A stretch of DNA of 64,000 nt, taken from the NCBI GenBank assembly GCA_035236585.1, contig CP141128.1:35694684-35758683 (forward strand). Direction: 5' to 3'. Shown in pieces: positions 13,182 through 26,769 of this stretch. A program made the position numbers and the translations under genes. Each line of letters starts with the position of its first letter. Within the stretch, counting starts at the first letter, position 1. A model generated the notes under the pieces. The model was not told where the DNA came from and did not search any database. It saw nothing but the letters and a program-made list of their open reading frames with translations. The stretch comes from Warburgia ugandensis (lineage: Eukaryota > Streptophyta > Magnoliopsida > Canellales > Canellaceae).

Positions 13182-14036
13182 TGATATACATAAAAATATT
13201 ACACACATACCTCTAATTTAGCAAGTTTTAGCCCAAAACTTTTTTAAAATAGCACTAAGTAGGGTCAACTATCCATTATGTAGGTCTAGGATACAAATGA
13301 GAAACAATGAGTAAATTTAATGTTTTTTACCCTAAAAGAGCAAATTTAGATACCAAACTACACCTTGAACCTACCTACTAAAAATGAAGTCTTGGAGGTT
13401 TAGAATGGTCATGGGTTTTCACCATCAAAATCAAAGTAATTAGAAACCCCATGCATAGCTCCTACTTAAATGAAGGCAAAAAAGTGGCAAACTCCTCATG
13501 CATGCATGCATACATTCCACCACCTTAGGAAGCTTTGTTGAGTGCTTAATTTTGTATCCAAAACCCCTAAATTTTATATCAGTTTAATGCATGAGATTAA
13601 TCATTTTTACACTAGTATGATGGATTTTCACTAAACTAATTAATCTCCATCTAATCATAACCCAATGTTTTTTCATGGTTAGATTGTCATCCATAGGAAA
13701 TTATGTTTAAACCATTATTAAAATAATACTAATTAGAAATTTTCTATGTTTTATAGGTTATATGTTAAGATCCAAGTGGAGAGATTAAGCAGGTCAACAT
13801 TTTACCTTGTCGATCAAGCTTAAATATAAATGGATGGCCCAAATCAATCTAATTTTGATGAACCATATGAATTAAAGAAGTGGAAGCCCAAGTAATTGAG
13901 GATCAATTCATCTATTTCACCACCAAGCTCTTGCAAGCTTAGATCACTCACAATATGGTGTGGAAGTGAAAGATCATACATGGGTCCCACTCAATCCTTC
14001 ATGTTTAATACATCAATGGCCCACAAGGTTAGGAAT

Positions 14037-14074
<38 letters not shown>
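14037..14074. repeat. (TA)n microsatellite
   Basis: About 38 bases of alternating TA with one interruption, inside the left LTR of element 2. The right LTR lacks an expanded tract at the matching place. Confidence 0.9.
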
Positions 14075-14646
14075 CATGTGGATCATATGGGATCATATGG
14101 GATATCACGTGATGATGAGGGGTTACAATTGATGGTCATCTCAAGTGAAGATCAAGTCAAAACAAGGAATTGGAATTAGATGGATGGATGAAGAGGTGGA
14201 GATCTTAAGGATGATAGCTCTATGTTGTTGTCATATGTCATAAGTGAGTTGCTATTTAGAAACAAGCTACTAACTTGACTTTATGCAAAATAGAGGAAGC
14301 CACTAATTCTATGAAGAGAAAGCACCTAGAACCATTTCACTTTCATCAAAAGATGGTGATTGGAGGACAAGTCAATGGTACATGAATGGGGGGCTCAAGG
14401 AGATAGGGAGCAGATGTTAACATTAGCTACTCTCCTCACACTATACAAGGAGGAGCAAGGAAGAAAAAAGGGAAGGAAGTAGAGAGAAGCAAGGAGAGGA
14501 AGAAGAAGAAGAAGAGGTAGAGTTGTAGTTTGAGGGAAAAGACAAACTCTTTTCCCTTCTTAATCCACTAGTGTAGTAAGCATTTTACATCACTATTTTT
14601 CAAGTATTTTCATGTAATTTCTTATTTGTAAGAGCTTGAAGGTGTC

Positions 14647-14649
<3 letters not shown>

Positions 14650-14724
<75 letters not shown>
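14650..14724. repeat. (CT)n microsatellite
   Basis: About 75 bases of pure CT. The equivalent tract in the right LTR (about 23590-23618) is only about 29 bases and is interrupted, so the tract changed length after the element inserted. Confidence 0.95.
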
Positions 14725-14727
<3 letters not shown>

Positions 14728-16702
14728 TTAACCATAGCATAACAAGGAAGTGTTACTACTTTGTTCCACCTACTGCTACTGATATTCTAGTTTCCAAATG
14801 CTATGAATGGCACTGAGCTATAGGTCAAGCCTAACAAAGGAGAATCTTGAACCAAGTTGTCTGGCATTCTCTTGAAATACTCTCATTAGAAGTGGGCAAG
14901 AGAGCAGGGCGAAATCCCAGTTTTTCCATCTCTATTTCACTACTGCTATCTTATAGGTGTGTAGTAACAAAGCTTTGGATTTCTCCCTTGCTTGTATTTA
15001 TTTTGGTGTTGATCAATGATCTAAACCATTGATAATGCTCTCATCTCACCCAGGAATAAAACAAATGAATTTTTCCTGAGGAGGATAGGAGTAGAGCAAT
15101 ATATCTTCATCCCTATCTTTCCTTTCTTGCTCATAGATTTTTCTTGTACCAGTCTAGCTTTTTTATATTTTAGTGATCTATATCGTTGAAAATTTTCTCC
15201 TAAGCCATGGGAAGAATATCCCATTAGTTTCAAAAAATTTCATTTAGTTCTGAATGAGATTTCTCTATGACAATAGTAACAGGTATTGTTATGCAATGTT
15301 ACTTATGTGATGAACAAGTCATATTATGTATCAAATATCTCTGTTTCAGTTAGTTTTCTTCATGATCCAACCATACTAATGGATTTCTTGAAATCCAATT
15401 ATGTAAGATAAGAAATTTCACTAAAAATTCAATTTAGAAGTTGGAGAATTTAATGGCCGAAATGACCAACTTCATCATGTGCTCCCTAGTTTACACAAGC
15501 CGTAACACTGTTCTAATGCATGATGGCTTGGCCACATTTATGATCAAATATCCTCAAATCTATGAGTTTATTGAAAATCTAACCAAACCATTGGATTCTT
15601 TGACATTCAAGTATGCTAGGTACCAAATTTTATAGAAAGATTCAATCCCTAAGGTGGTGAAATACTTGACCAAGGTACCCTCAGTCACCATGCTTATCGA
15701 GTGTATGCAAGGAAATTGACAGCTCCTGATCACTACTGACATTCTCCTATGATTTTGTACTTTTATATCTCATTAAATTCTTATCTGATTTTAGCTTATA
15801 ATATCTTATTTTTAATATAATTAAGAAGGAATAAATTTGGCATGTGACAATGTTGTTGATAATCACTTGTATATTTTTCTAAATGAAATGCTATTGACAC
15901 TCTCTGAAGTTACAATTGCACATTGCAAGGCCAGATTTATCTTTGAATTCTTTTTGGATTTGAGTGAAATTTGAGATGGAGGTTCTTGGATACATTTGAA
16001 ACATGATGAGTTAAGGACATATTGAAGAATATTCTCAAAAATTAGAAATATTTAGTGTTATTTGTTTCTTTTATCTTTCCTTGTAACTTTTCTCTTCTCA
16101 TTCATTGTAACCAAGAAGTAAGTGAAAAAATAGTGAAAAGTAGATATTTTTAGAATAGTTTTTTCTTTTGTTGGAGCTTAATTTAATTTATTTAAAATTT
16201 TATTACTTTAATTTAGATTTAATTAATTTATGTTAAATTAGAAATTATGTTAAGCTAGTTTACCTTTTTTCTTTGGATTACAGTGATCCTAGAATAATAT
16301 TAAGGAACACCACTCATTAATTCCTAATGTCTTAAATGTCTTAGAAATTTTAATTTTAATTTTATCTTAATTTAGAAAAGATAGAATTGCCCTTAGTACA
16401 ATTCTTTGTTTCAATGTACTTCTTGAGTTATATGAAGGAATAATGAGTGGTGGACTATAATACAGTCTGGGTGATCTCTAATCCTAACCTTCAATCATAG
16501 TTTAGTGTCTTGATTCAAAGACATCTAATCTGTTTGATCATTCATTGCCTCATCTTGTAATCTTTCTAGGGTAAATATTTAGGATAATTAGGGTAGAATA
16601 ATTTAGTGTTTTAGACTCATACTATATCCTCATTGTGTATTCGAACTTGCAATACTACAATTGACTAACTATGTACTTGCAAAAAAACTCTCAACAAGTT
16701 TT

Positions 16703-16720
16703 TGGTGCAATTTCCAAGGA
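16703..16720 (+). other. Probable primer-binding site, element 2
   Basis: The sequence tggtgcaatttccaagga lies just inside the left LTR and resembles the complement of the tRNA-Asp 3' end at about two thirds of positions. The position is right and the match is weak. Confidence 0.4.
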
Positions 16721-17663
16721 GGTAATCATGTGGCTAAGGCACCATCAGATTAGGTTTAGAATAATTAGATTAGTTATTTTTCTTTTGAGTGAAATTGTAG
16801 CAAGGTCGATTTGTATTTTGTTTTAAATCAAAATTTTAATTTAATTGTTATAATAATACTAGTCAAGGGTAAACCATCATTGCTTAGAAGTGGAGGTGGT
16901 TACTAAATGGTTTTCCCTTGTACAAGAAGACTTAATTTAGGACCCCACTATAAGATCTACTCAATCTCTTATTTGCCCTAGATTTAGGATTTGCATTATT
17001 AAAGTAAATTTGAATAATTGTTTGGTAGTGTAATCTCTTATATAGAATTTTTCATTTTTTAATTGTTGCATACTTTCTAAGTTCTTACATTATTTTATTA
17101 TTATTTTTGCATTTTTAGGACACCTTTATCTGCTTTATGGTGATTTATTGTACCATGATAAATGAAAATTGATTAGTAAGGGCATCATACCCTATAAGAT
17201 CAAGGGTGGATTTTGTCACCACCTCTTGGTCCACCTAGGTTAATTATCACCTTTCACGTACCCTAGCCTTTAAGTTTTAATTAAAATTAATTAGAAGAGA
17301 CCTATAGAGGTTTTCTAGATCATAGGATGCTCTCGGAAAGAGGTGAACTACTGTCACTTCAGTAGCCCTGAGCTAAATCACCATGTTAGTATTTAAATGA
17401 CTAGCTCTGCCAACACATTCTATGACTGAGATTACCTACAACTAACTAAAGAGGGTGCGAAGCAGTTGACATAGCAAAGATCTAACTAGTAAGCAATAGG
17501 ACAACTCTAAAAGAGAGGAGGAGTTTCCTAGATTAGGCTAATCTAAAAACTACTTCCTTGTAGAAAATCAAGATAATCAAAACATATTTTAGCTTGTTAG
17601 CAATGGGTTTGACAATTATGTCCTTTATTTGTGCATCATCTTAAGTTTCTTCATTTGGTTTAG

Positions 17664-20110
17664 TGTAATGCCCCAAGCAATTTACGTTATTTAACAAAAA
17701 TGAATTGGACATTCTATAGGAAATGAAAAGTTCCCTTTTTGGAGATAAGGGTATTTTGATCATTTCACCATTTACCCTGACTAGACCCAAAAATTGGGTC
17801 CTGAGAATAGTATCCTTAGGTGCATCTTGGAAAAAGGAATCCAACAAGACCAAAATCACCCAAAACGGGGTTAAAATGAGCAAGATATGGCCCTTTGAAG
17901 TTCAAGGGCAAAAGTGTAAATTAATTCAAAAACGGATTTGGCCTGAGAAAATGGGGACCCGTTTTGATACGGGCACCCCTCTTCTTCCCAAACCTCCTGG
18001 AGGGTTCTAGAACAGTGGTGTGCAGGGGAGAAACCACCGCCATTCTAGAGGTTTCTCCACTGCCATTCCATGGCTGTAAGAACCCCCTCCAGAACCCTCT
18101 CCAAGCTCTATAAATAGAGCTCTTGGGCGCCTCCAATGGCAGCCCAAAAGCCTGGGAAAAACCCATTGTGGAGAAGCAAACAAGAGGAGAAAATGTGGAA
18201 AAAACCCGACCACGAACCAGGTATGCCCAAAACCCCTCCAAACCCATCTCCCCCTTAGTCTTAGGATGGGTTCCCCCAAGTTTTTGCATGAAAAACCATG
18301 CAAAATGAGGCTCTGGCGAGCCACAAAGGACCCAGGGATAGTGCCTGGGGCATACTGGTTTGACAGGGTCGAACCAGGAGGGTCCGTGGACGCGCCCGCA
18401 AACGAGAAAATGGGCAGAAGGCCCAGTGCGTCTGTGGACGCGCCTTGTGGGCCTTCCATGTATTCTGAATACTAAAATGCCCATAACTTGAGTTCTAGGA
18501 CTCCAATTGAGGCGTCGAAAACGACGTTGTGTCCATATCGACGATGTGGACACACCCAAACCATAAAATACCTAATCAAGGCCCTATCTAAGGTGGGTAC
18601 GACCCTTAAACTATGATAGTGGCACGAGGCCACTAAACCTTTGTAAACCTGATGATACCAAGGCCTAGTTAGGACCTTAGGAGACCCATAGGCATAGGAA
18701 TGAACCCCTAATGCCTAAGTAGTGAGGAAAAATAGGCCAAGCTAACCTTTTTCCCTAAATCATGTTTAGGAGCGTATGAGGACAAGGGGACTAGCGTGAT
18801 CAAACTAGGTAGGTGCTCTATCGCTACTAGACTTTTAAAAAGAGCCCATGATTGTTTTGAGAATGCATGTTTTAAGTATAAATTATATGACTTGTTTAGC
18901 ATGACTTAATTTTATAAATGAATTCATCATGCATATGATAAATACATTATGCATAGACATGTTTTGCAAACGATTGCATAAATTTCATGATTTATGGTTA
19001 TTGAGTTTTGAAAAATTGCATGTCCTTGAGGGTTACCAAAAGGCACTGGAGTGCCCAAAAGACGCTGGGTAGGCAATTGTGAGGGCCAGGCAGTTGTGAG
19101 GGACCCAAAGAGGACATGTTTTGAAAAAGAGGTTTTTGCTTGATTGATTGTATATGATTTGGGCTAGTAAGCTCATGGGCGCTATGCCGAGAGGTCTGGG
19201 GTGGCCTCCCAGCCTCTACCACTATTAGGTGGAAAGGGTACCACACCAAAAAAATGGCATGTCCCTACGTCGACTGCATGTGGTACAGGGGGCTACCACT
19301 GGTGTCACGGCACCTGGTCGATGTGTCATATGCCTCGTGGAGGCTATGACCGAGTGTCCCCAGGTACCCGGGGACCACAGGGCGAGGAGGTCGTGGGCAT
19401 AGTGGGCCCTATGTTTTGAGGATTTACTTGCATTGCATATGGCAGGACATGAGGTTGGTCAACCATATCATATATCCATGAGTTGGATTCAGTTGAGCAT
19501 CTTATGCATATCATTATGTTTATGATATATATGATACTTTTGACTTGGATTATGCGATTCTTTAAGTCATCAGTATTCTGACAATGGTTTTTAATATCGA
19601 TATTGAACATGAGTGTTTAAACATGCACATGTTTTAAAAAGCATATGACTTTAGACATAGCATGCATTGTAAAACTAGTAGTCATAGACTCCTACTGAGT
19701 ATAGTATATACTCACCCAATCCTTAACATTTTTCAAGACAGCTCCATTCACGAGTAGAAGACGCCTCAGGAAATGTTAGTGCTACGAGCAAGAAAAATCA
19801 AAAGGAGACAATTATACATGTAAGTAAGCACCCTACCCTTTGGACATGTATTTGTATTTATTTACAGTTGGGCTGTGACCTGTGACTGGATAGACCTGGG
19901 AAAAACATTTATGATTTTGAAGTTTTTCAAAAACTACTTTGGTTATTTTGAAACCAAATGACACTCGGGGTTTTCAAAATGAGTTTAAAACTAAAGATTT
20001 TCTACTATATTGCATGGTTTTTATAAAAATGGTTTTCAAATAGGGATGCATCCCGCCTTAGGAATTAGATCTTGCATTTAAAAATGCATGGGAAAACCTG
20101 GGTCATCACA
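17664..20110 (+). mobile_element. Solo LTR of a Del/Tekay-type Ty3/gypsy element
   Basis: It begins TGTAATGCCCC, ends GGGTCATCACA and is flanked by a perfect 5-bp duplication, tttag (17659-17663 and 20111-20115). It aligns with the plus-strand LTR at 53039-55568 and the minus-strand LTR at 60557-63056, which belong to coding Tekay-type elements. It is GC-richer than its surroundings. A TATA box sits in a palindrome at 18104-18121. Minus-strand open frames of up to 212 codons between 17921 and 18559 recur in the other LTR copies but have no coding character that I recognise. Confidence 0.9.
18104..18121 (+). promoter_or_regulatory. LTR TATA box within a palindrome
   Basis: The sequence agctctataaatagagct is an inverted repeat with the TATA core at its centre. 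The same 18 bases occur in the other two Tekay-type LTRs (53449-53466 and, inverted, 62635-62652). It is the likely core promoter of this LTR family. Confidence 0.65.
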
Positions 20111-20895
20111 TTTAGTTTTCCAAAAAAATAAAAGAAAAGAGAAGAAAAAAATTGTTGTATACAAAGAAAACTCTTATGTTGTATTCAAAGATTAAAAATA
20201 AATAAAAATTGTACGCACATTTGGATACGCAACGAAATGGAAGTTTCATTAGAGTAATCTAATATACCATATAAATCCTTTGATGACTTGCACAATGTTA
20301 ACATGACAAATTTAGAGGTGCAAGAACAATTTAATTAGTCTTTCCTTTTGGACCCACGTGAGGCTTGTTTGCCCATTTTAATGGATTCAATGAGGACACA
20401 TTAATAGATGAAGTTAATGCCATCTTTTGCTCTGTGACCATCATGGACACAAACAACAGGAAACCTCAATTTCATGAATTTTCTCCAAGGGAGTCCACTC
20501 CCATTCCATCCTCAATCGAACCTCTTAAAGGTAAGTTTCCATGTCTACCACCTGGTCGAGTATGCATATCTATGTGACCACTCCCCGGCCTCCTTTCAAC
20601 AATGTATGTTAAGTATCTCCAATGTTATGCTAGAGCACTTTTTAAAGGTCAGCATGAATAACTTTTCTATTTTTAAAGATTTTATATATGCTTTACAAAT
20701 TTTTGAAAAGTTTTAAACCATTGTGAGGAGGAAATTTTGGTGCTAAATTGGATGAAGCACCACTATATTTTCATTTGGGAACCAGGAATTGAGTGACCCT
20801 ATGCATTTATAATATTTTTGTACCTTGATTTTTCAAAACTTGGTTTTCTACATCATTCATTCTTTACTTAATGTTGTTTCATGATCCTACTTTTT

Positions 20896-20915
20896 AAACA
20901 TTAAGAACAATGTTT
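20896..20915. other. Conserved palindrome, element 2 (weak copy)
   Basis: The sequence aaacattaagaacaatgttt is the element 2 counterpart of the palindromes at 5746-5766 and 12798-12817. Confidence 0.5.
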
Positions 20916-23900
20916 CCCTTAGGTTGTGGGTTTACAATTGTTGCAAATTCTAGCCTTTTTATGGTTGTTTTTCTTTAAAATAAATGAGAAATTTTGAACT
21001 TTTTTTTAATTTAAAGGTCAATTCCTATACTATGACGAGAATTGGATTTTCAAAAATTCACTGCTTCCTTGTTACTTTTGCTTATTAATAGAATAATACA
21101 TGATTAGTTTATTCTTTTACTAATTTTTTAAAGTGTTTCATGATGATTAATCTTAGACAATCTTATGCACATAGCCACATTTACTTAGTTTAAATTAATA
21201 AGTGGTTATGACTTTGAAATCTTGAAGAAAAGAAGTGGAGACCTATAAACCATGTGATAGTTGAGCCATTCATTTTTTCTAAGGGTAATACATAAATTAC
21301 ACAATTTTCTTCAACTTGTGTAAATTCTACTTGATCCTAGTATTCTTTGATTTGGTCAATTACCAAAAGTGAATATTAAGCATTGCCCTTAATCTTCTAG
21401 AAGTTTGTTGAAACTGATAGATATTATTGAACCTCAAAAATGATTTAGGCTATCCTTGTTGAAACTCAAAGCCAAAAATCATACCTAATGATATTCTCAC
21501 CACTAGTTAGCCTTTAATAGAATCCTTTTTTCTTGTGAACCACCAATTACTTGCATCCATATTAACCCAATATTAAATATCTATTTTCTTCAAAAATAAG
21601 GTAGATATGGTTGAAGAAATATCTTTAAATTGCAATTCAATAAAGAAAGTGAATATCAAGAAAAGAAAGTTCTTCAAAGATATCCAGAGAAATTCGAAAG
21701 ATGCTAAAGAAAGAAAAGAAGAAAAATAAAAAATTGCTAAAGAAAGTTCACTTCAATATAATGAAGAAGAATTATCAATCTTTAGTAGAAGACCTATACT
21801 TATTTTTGGAGACTTTGGGTACCCTATCCATTCTTTTCATCTCCCTTTCCTAAGCCTATGTTTCATTCTAGATAAAGATCTATTGATCTTAGGTTATATA
21901 TGATTGTGATGGGAATATAAATAGATAAAAATTAGGGTGGGACATTCCTTAACTTTCTCTTGGTAATGACATCATTTTCTAAAAGGGTCGGTATAATTCC
22001 TTAGTACCTTCCTTCTTTTGGGTAACATATGAGCTATTAGAATTCCAAGACGTTGTTCATATCATTGAGAGACACTTTTGACCCTTTTCTAAGAATTTTA
22101 TTCCTGAGCATACATTTAAACTGTGAGATTTGAGTTCAAAACGTATTTGTAATGGAATTATGACTCTTAATAGTTATTTATATATTGACTGTACACACAC
22201 TACACTCTAAGATACAAGTTTATATATATATATATATATATATATCTTTAGCATATGAGTAGGGATGTGAGCATTTCATCTATTATTATTAACTTGCTAA
22301 AGTTATTGAAGCTTGATAGGTGAGAATTCTCTGAGATAAACTTGGGAATTGACCTATTTTTGAAATTTGTAGGTAAATTTATTGCAAACCCTCACAAGAC
22401 TTAACTCATCCACTAAGGGTAACCTAGGGGTTCAACAGCTTGTTGCATAAGCTAAATGCAACCATGAGTACCTATGAAAATGGTGATTTTTCAATGAAAT
22501 GGTTTTCACATTCTTTGTGAAGGACTAGCCAAATGATGGCTAGGTTGTGTTGAGTGCTTAATTTTGTATCCAAAAACCATAAATTATGTATTGGTTTAGT
22601 GCATGAGAATGATCATTTTTATACTCATATGATGGATTGGCATTAAATTGATTAATCTCCATCTAACCATAATATAGTATATTTTTATGGTTAGATCACC
22701 CTTCGAAGGCAATTATGTTTAAGAACAATAGTAAAATAATATTAAGTAGGAATTTTCTATGTTTGATAGGTTATATGTTAAGATCCAAGTGGAGAGATCA
22801 AACCGATCAAGCTTAAATATAATGGACAGCTCAAATCGATCTAATTTTGATGAAGCAAATCAATTAAAGAAGTAGAAGTCCAAGTCTTTGAGGATCAATT
22901 CATCTATTCCACCACCAAGCTCATGTAAGCCTACATCACTCACACTATGGTGTGAAAGTGAAAGATCATACATGGGTCCCACTCAATACTTCATTCTTTC
23001 ACACATCAAGGGCTCATAAGGTTGGGAATGTACATGTATAGCATATGAATGATATGGGAGTGTATGGGATATTGTATGATGATGAGACATTACACTTAAT
23101 GGTATTCTCAAGTGAAGATCAAGTAATTATATGGATGGATGAAGGGTGGAGATCTTAAGGATGATAGCTCTATGTTGTTTCCATGTGTTACAATGAGAGT
23201 TACAAGTTAGAAGCAAGCTAGTAGCTAGACTTTTTGCAAACAAGAGGGAGCTACTAATGCTATGAAGAGAAAGCACCACGAACCATTTCACTTTCATCAA
23301 AAGATGGTGATTGGAGGAGAGAGACAATGGTAGATGAATGGGGAGTAGCTGTTAACATTAGCTACTCACTCTATATAATGAGGAGCAAGGAAAAAAAAAT
23401 GAGAAGGAAGTAGAGAGGAGGAGGAAGAAGAAGAAGAAGAAGAAGAGGTGGAGTTAGAGGGAAAAGAAAAACTCCTTTCCCTTCTTAATCCACTAGTGTA
23501 GTAAGCATTTACTTCACTATTTTTCTTGTATTTCCATGTACTTTCTCATTTGTGAGATCTTGAAGTAAACAAAGAAATTTTTATTGGAAGTCTCTCTCTG
23601 TCTCTCTCTCTCTCTCTCATTTGTTTTGAAGTTTGAACCATAGCATCACTGAGGAAGTGTTACTACTTTGTTTCACCTACTATTACTGACATTCAAGTTT
23701 CCAAATGCTATGAATGGTAGTGAACTTTAGGTTATATCTAACAAAGGAGAAGCTAGAACTAGGTTCTCTAGCATTCCCTTAAAAGATTCTCATTAGAAGA
23801 GGGCAAGACAGTAGGGCAAAATCTAGGTTTTTCCAACTCTGTTTCACTACTGCTACCCTATAGGTGTGTAGTAACAGAGTTTTGGATTTCTCTCCTGCTT

Positions 23901-25489
23901 GTGTTTATTTTGGTGATCAATAATCTAAACCATTGAAAATTCTCTCACCTCACCCAGGAATAAGTCAAATGAAGTTTTCTTGTGGAGGATGGAAGTAGAG
24001 CATGATATCTTCATCTCTGACTTTTCTTTCTTACCCTTACAGTAGGAGAAAATAGAGGGTTAGATTTTCCATATGTTAGTTAGGTTTTGATTTATGTTTT
24101 AATCATGTAAACTATTAAAAATGTTCTCCTAAGCCATGGAAAGAATTTTCCATTATTTTCCAATAATTTCATTGAGTTTTAAATGAGATTTGTTTACGAC
24201 AACAGTAACAAGTACTATTCTACACTGTTATTGTTTGTGATGAAGAAGTTATATTATGTATCAAAAATATCCATTTCAGTTAGTTTTCCTCATGATCTAA
24301 CCATATGATGGATTTCTTGACATCCAATTAAGTAATATAAGAAATTTCATTGAAAAAATCAATCTAGAAGTTGGAGAATGTAATGGCAGAAGTGACCAAC
24401 TTCATCACATGCTCATTGGTTTACAAAGGTAGTAACAGAGACTATTCTAGTGTGTGACAAATTAGCTATATTTATGATCAAATATCTTCAACTCTATAAG
24501 TTTTATTGAAAATCTAACTATACCATTGGATTATTCAACATTTAATATGCTAGGTACCAAATTTCATAGAAACATTCTATCCCTAAGTTGGTGAAATACT
24601 CAGCCGAAGTACCCCTCATCACCATGCCCATGAGGTGTATGCATTAAAAACTTACAATTTCGATTGCTATGACACTCTCCTATGATTTTATACTTTTATA
24701 TCTCATTAAATTCTTAGCTGATTTTATCTTGTAATATCTTGTTTTGAAAGTAATTAAGAAGGAAGCAATTTGGCATGTGACAATGTCTTCGATAATCACT
24801 GATAATAAAAGTTTATTTTTCTAAATGAATTGTTGGTGACACTCTTTGAAGTTAGATTCGCACACTGCAGGAGCAAGTTTCTCTTTGAATTCTTTTTGGA
24901 TTTGAGTGAATTTGAGATGGAGATTCTTAAATACATTTGAAATATAATGAGCTAAGGACATAATAAAGAATCTTCTCAAAAATTAGAAATGTTTAGTGTT
25001 ATTTGTTTCTATTATCTTTCCTTGTAATTTTTCTCTTTCTCAATCATTGTAAAAAGCAAGTGAAAAATAATAATAATGGAAAGTAGGTATTTTGGCATAG
25101 TTTTAGGATAGTTCTTTTCTTTGGGTGTTGCTTTATTTAATTATTTAAATTTTTATTACTTTAGATGTTAATAATTTATATTAAATTAGAAATTATGTTA
25201 AGCTAGTTTACTTTATTCTTAAGATGAGAATGATCACTCCTACAGCAAGTGATTTTTAAGACAATTAAAGTGAAAATGAATGAAGATGGTTTTTGAAACC
25301 ATCTTATAATTCTACTAATATGAAATGGTTGTTGAAACCATCTTATCTTAAAAGTATTAGTCTTATAAAACTATTAAATATAAAATTATTTTTCAAAAAC
25401 CGTCCTATAAAACTATAAAAATATAAGAAATTTTTTTAAAACCATCTTATAAAACTGTGAAACTATGAAAATATAAGACTATTTTTCAA

Positions 25490-26445
25490 AAGCCATCTTA
25501 TAAAACTCTACATTGGATGTCTTTTTGAATGAAATTGAAAATATAATACTTAGGTCTTTTTTTCTCAGTGTTCTCTATCTATATTTTCATTGATTAAAAA
25601 ATGAGAAATCATGCACAAAGTACTCTTGAATATAAGCAAAATACTATTATTGTTCACGCAAATAACAAAAAGTAGCTGACTTAAGCTATATATTGGATGC
25701 AGTTTTTAATGAAAATTGAAAATCTAAGACTTGGGTCTTCAAATTCTCAATGTTCTCTATCTAACATAGTCAATTTTATAGATTTCTTTGATTAACAAAG
25801 TGAGGAATCATGCACAAAGTGCTCTTGAACATAAAAAAAAAATAAAAAAATACTATTACTATTCACACGAATAATAACCAGTAGCACACTTTAAGCTCTA
25901 CTTGGATGCCTTCTTGAATGAAAATTTAAAATCTAAGACTTGGGTCTTGTTATTCTCAATGTCCTATATAGAGTACAATCAATTTTAAAGATTTTCATTG
26001 ATTAATGAAGTAAAAAATCATGCACAAAATGCTCTTGAACATAAGCAAAATACTATTATTGTTCACGCGAGCAACAACATGTAGTAGACTTTAAGCTCTA
26101 CATCAGATACCTTCTTTAATAAAAATTAGAAATCTAAGACTTAGATCTTCTTATTCTCAATGTCCTCTATTTAATATGATCAATTGTAGAGATTTTCATT
26201 GATTAATGAAAAGGAAAATCATGCAGAAAGTTCTTTTGAACATAAGTAAAATATGATTACTATTCACATGAATAACAACAAGTAATAGGCTTTAAGCTAT
26301 TAGTTGGATGACTTTTTGAATGAAAATTGAAAATCTAAAACTTAGGTCTTCTTATTCTCAATTTCCCATATTTAGCACTATCAATTCTAAAGATTTTCAT
26401 TGATTAAGTGGGAAATCAAGCACAAAGTGCTCTTAAAAAATAGAA
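25490..26445. repeat. Five tandem ~200-bp units inside the CACTA-like element
   Basis: Units starting near 25531, 25711, 25920, 26121 and 26322 share the motif aaaatctaagacttgggtct, then ctcaatgt, ttttcattgatta, atcatgcacaaagtgctctt and gttcacgcgaataacaac. Spacing is 180-209 bp. The units are imperfect. Confidence 0.8.
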
Positions 26446-26769
26446 TCATGCACATAAGAAAATCAAGAGAAAGAGCACCTGCTTAAAGGGAGAAACAGTG
26501 ACGAGCAAGGTAAGGGCACTTGTACATTCTCTTTCTCTCTCTATGTATGTCTTTCCTCCTCCTTCTCCTCCTCTTTTTCTTCTTCTTCTTCTCTCCTCTC
26601 TCTCTCCTTGTGTTCGGTATCAAAGGTGGGACACTCATGTTCTTTTTCTTTCTCTCTCTCTTTCCTCCACTCCTTCTTCTTCCACTCCTTTTGCTTCTCC
26701 TTCTCCTTCTTCTCCTCTTAGGTTTTTATCTGGTGAGGGAGGGCTTTTTTAAAAAAAATTTGAGGGGGG

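Larger units (their letters stand above)
13536..16696 (+). repeat. 5' LTR of element 2
   Basis: This LTR of about 3.16 kb aligns with 22548-27677 once the CACTA-like insert is removed. It includes a (TA)n tract (14037-14074) and a long (CT)n tract (14650-14724). The open frames at 14847-15032 and 15441-15635 are also found in decayed form in the right LTR, and nothing supports them as genes. Confidence 0.85.
16721..22534 (+). other. Internal region of element 2, non-coding
   Basis: This is about 3.4 kb of element sequence once the solo LTR at 17664-20110 is set aside. Landmarks shared with element 1 are the block around 17160-17600, the palindrome at 20896-20915, the purine-rich block around 21540-21900 with an aataaatag-like tail, and the segment from 22380 to the right LTR. 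No protein domain is recognisable. A short (TA)n tract lies at about 22217-22245. Confidence 0.6.

Noticed and set aside
17921-18559. A 212-codon minus-strand frame, the longest in the window
   Set aside because: It lies wholly in a solo LTR. The matching parts of the other two LTRs are open on different frames, and no domain is recognisable.
25490-26445. A CRISPR-like array
   Set aside because: Units of about 200 bp with no short direct repeats or unique spacers, inside a plant DNA transposon.
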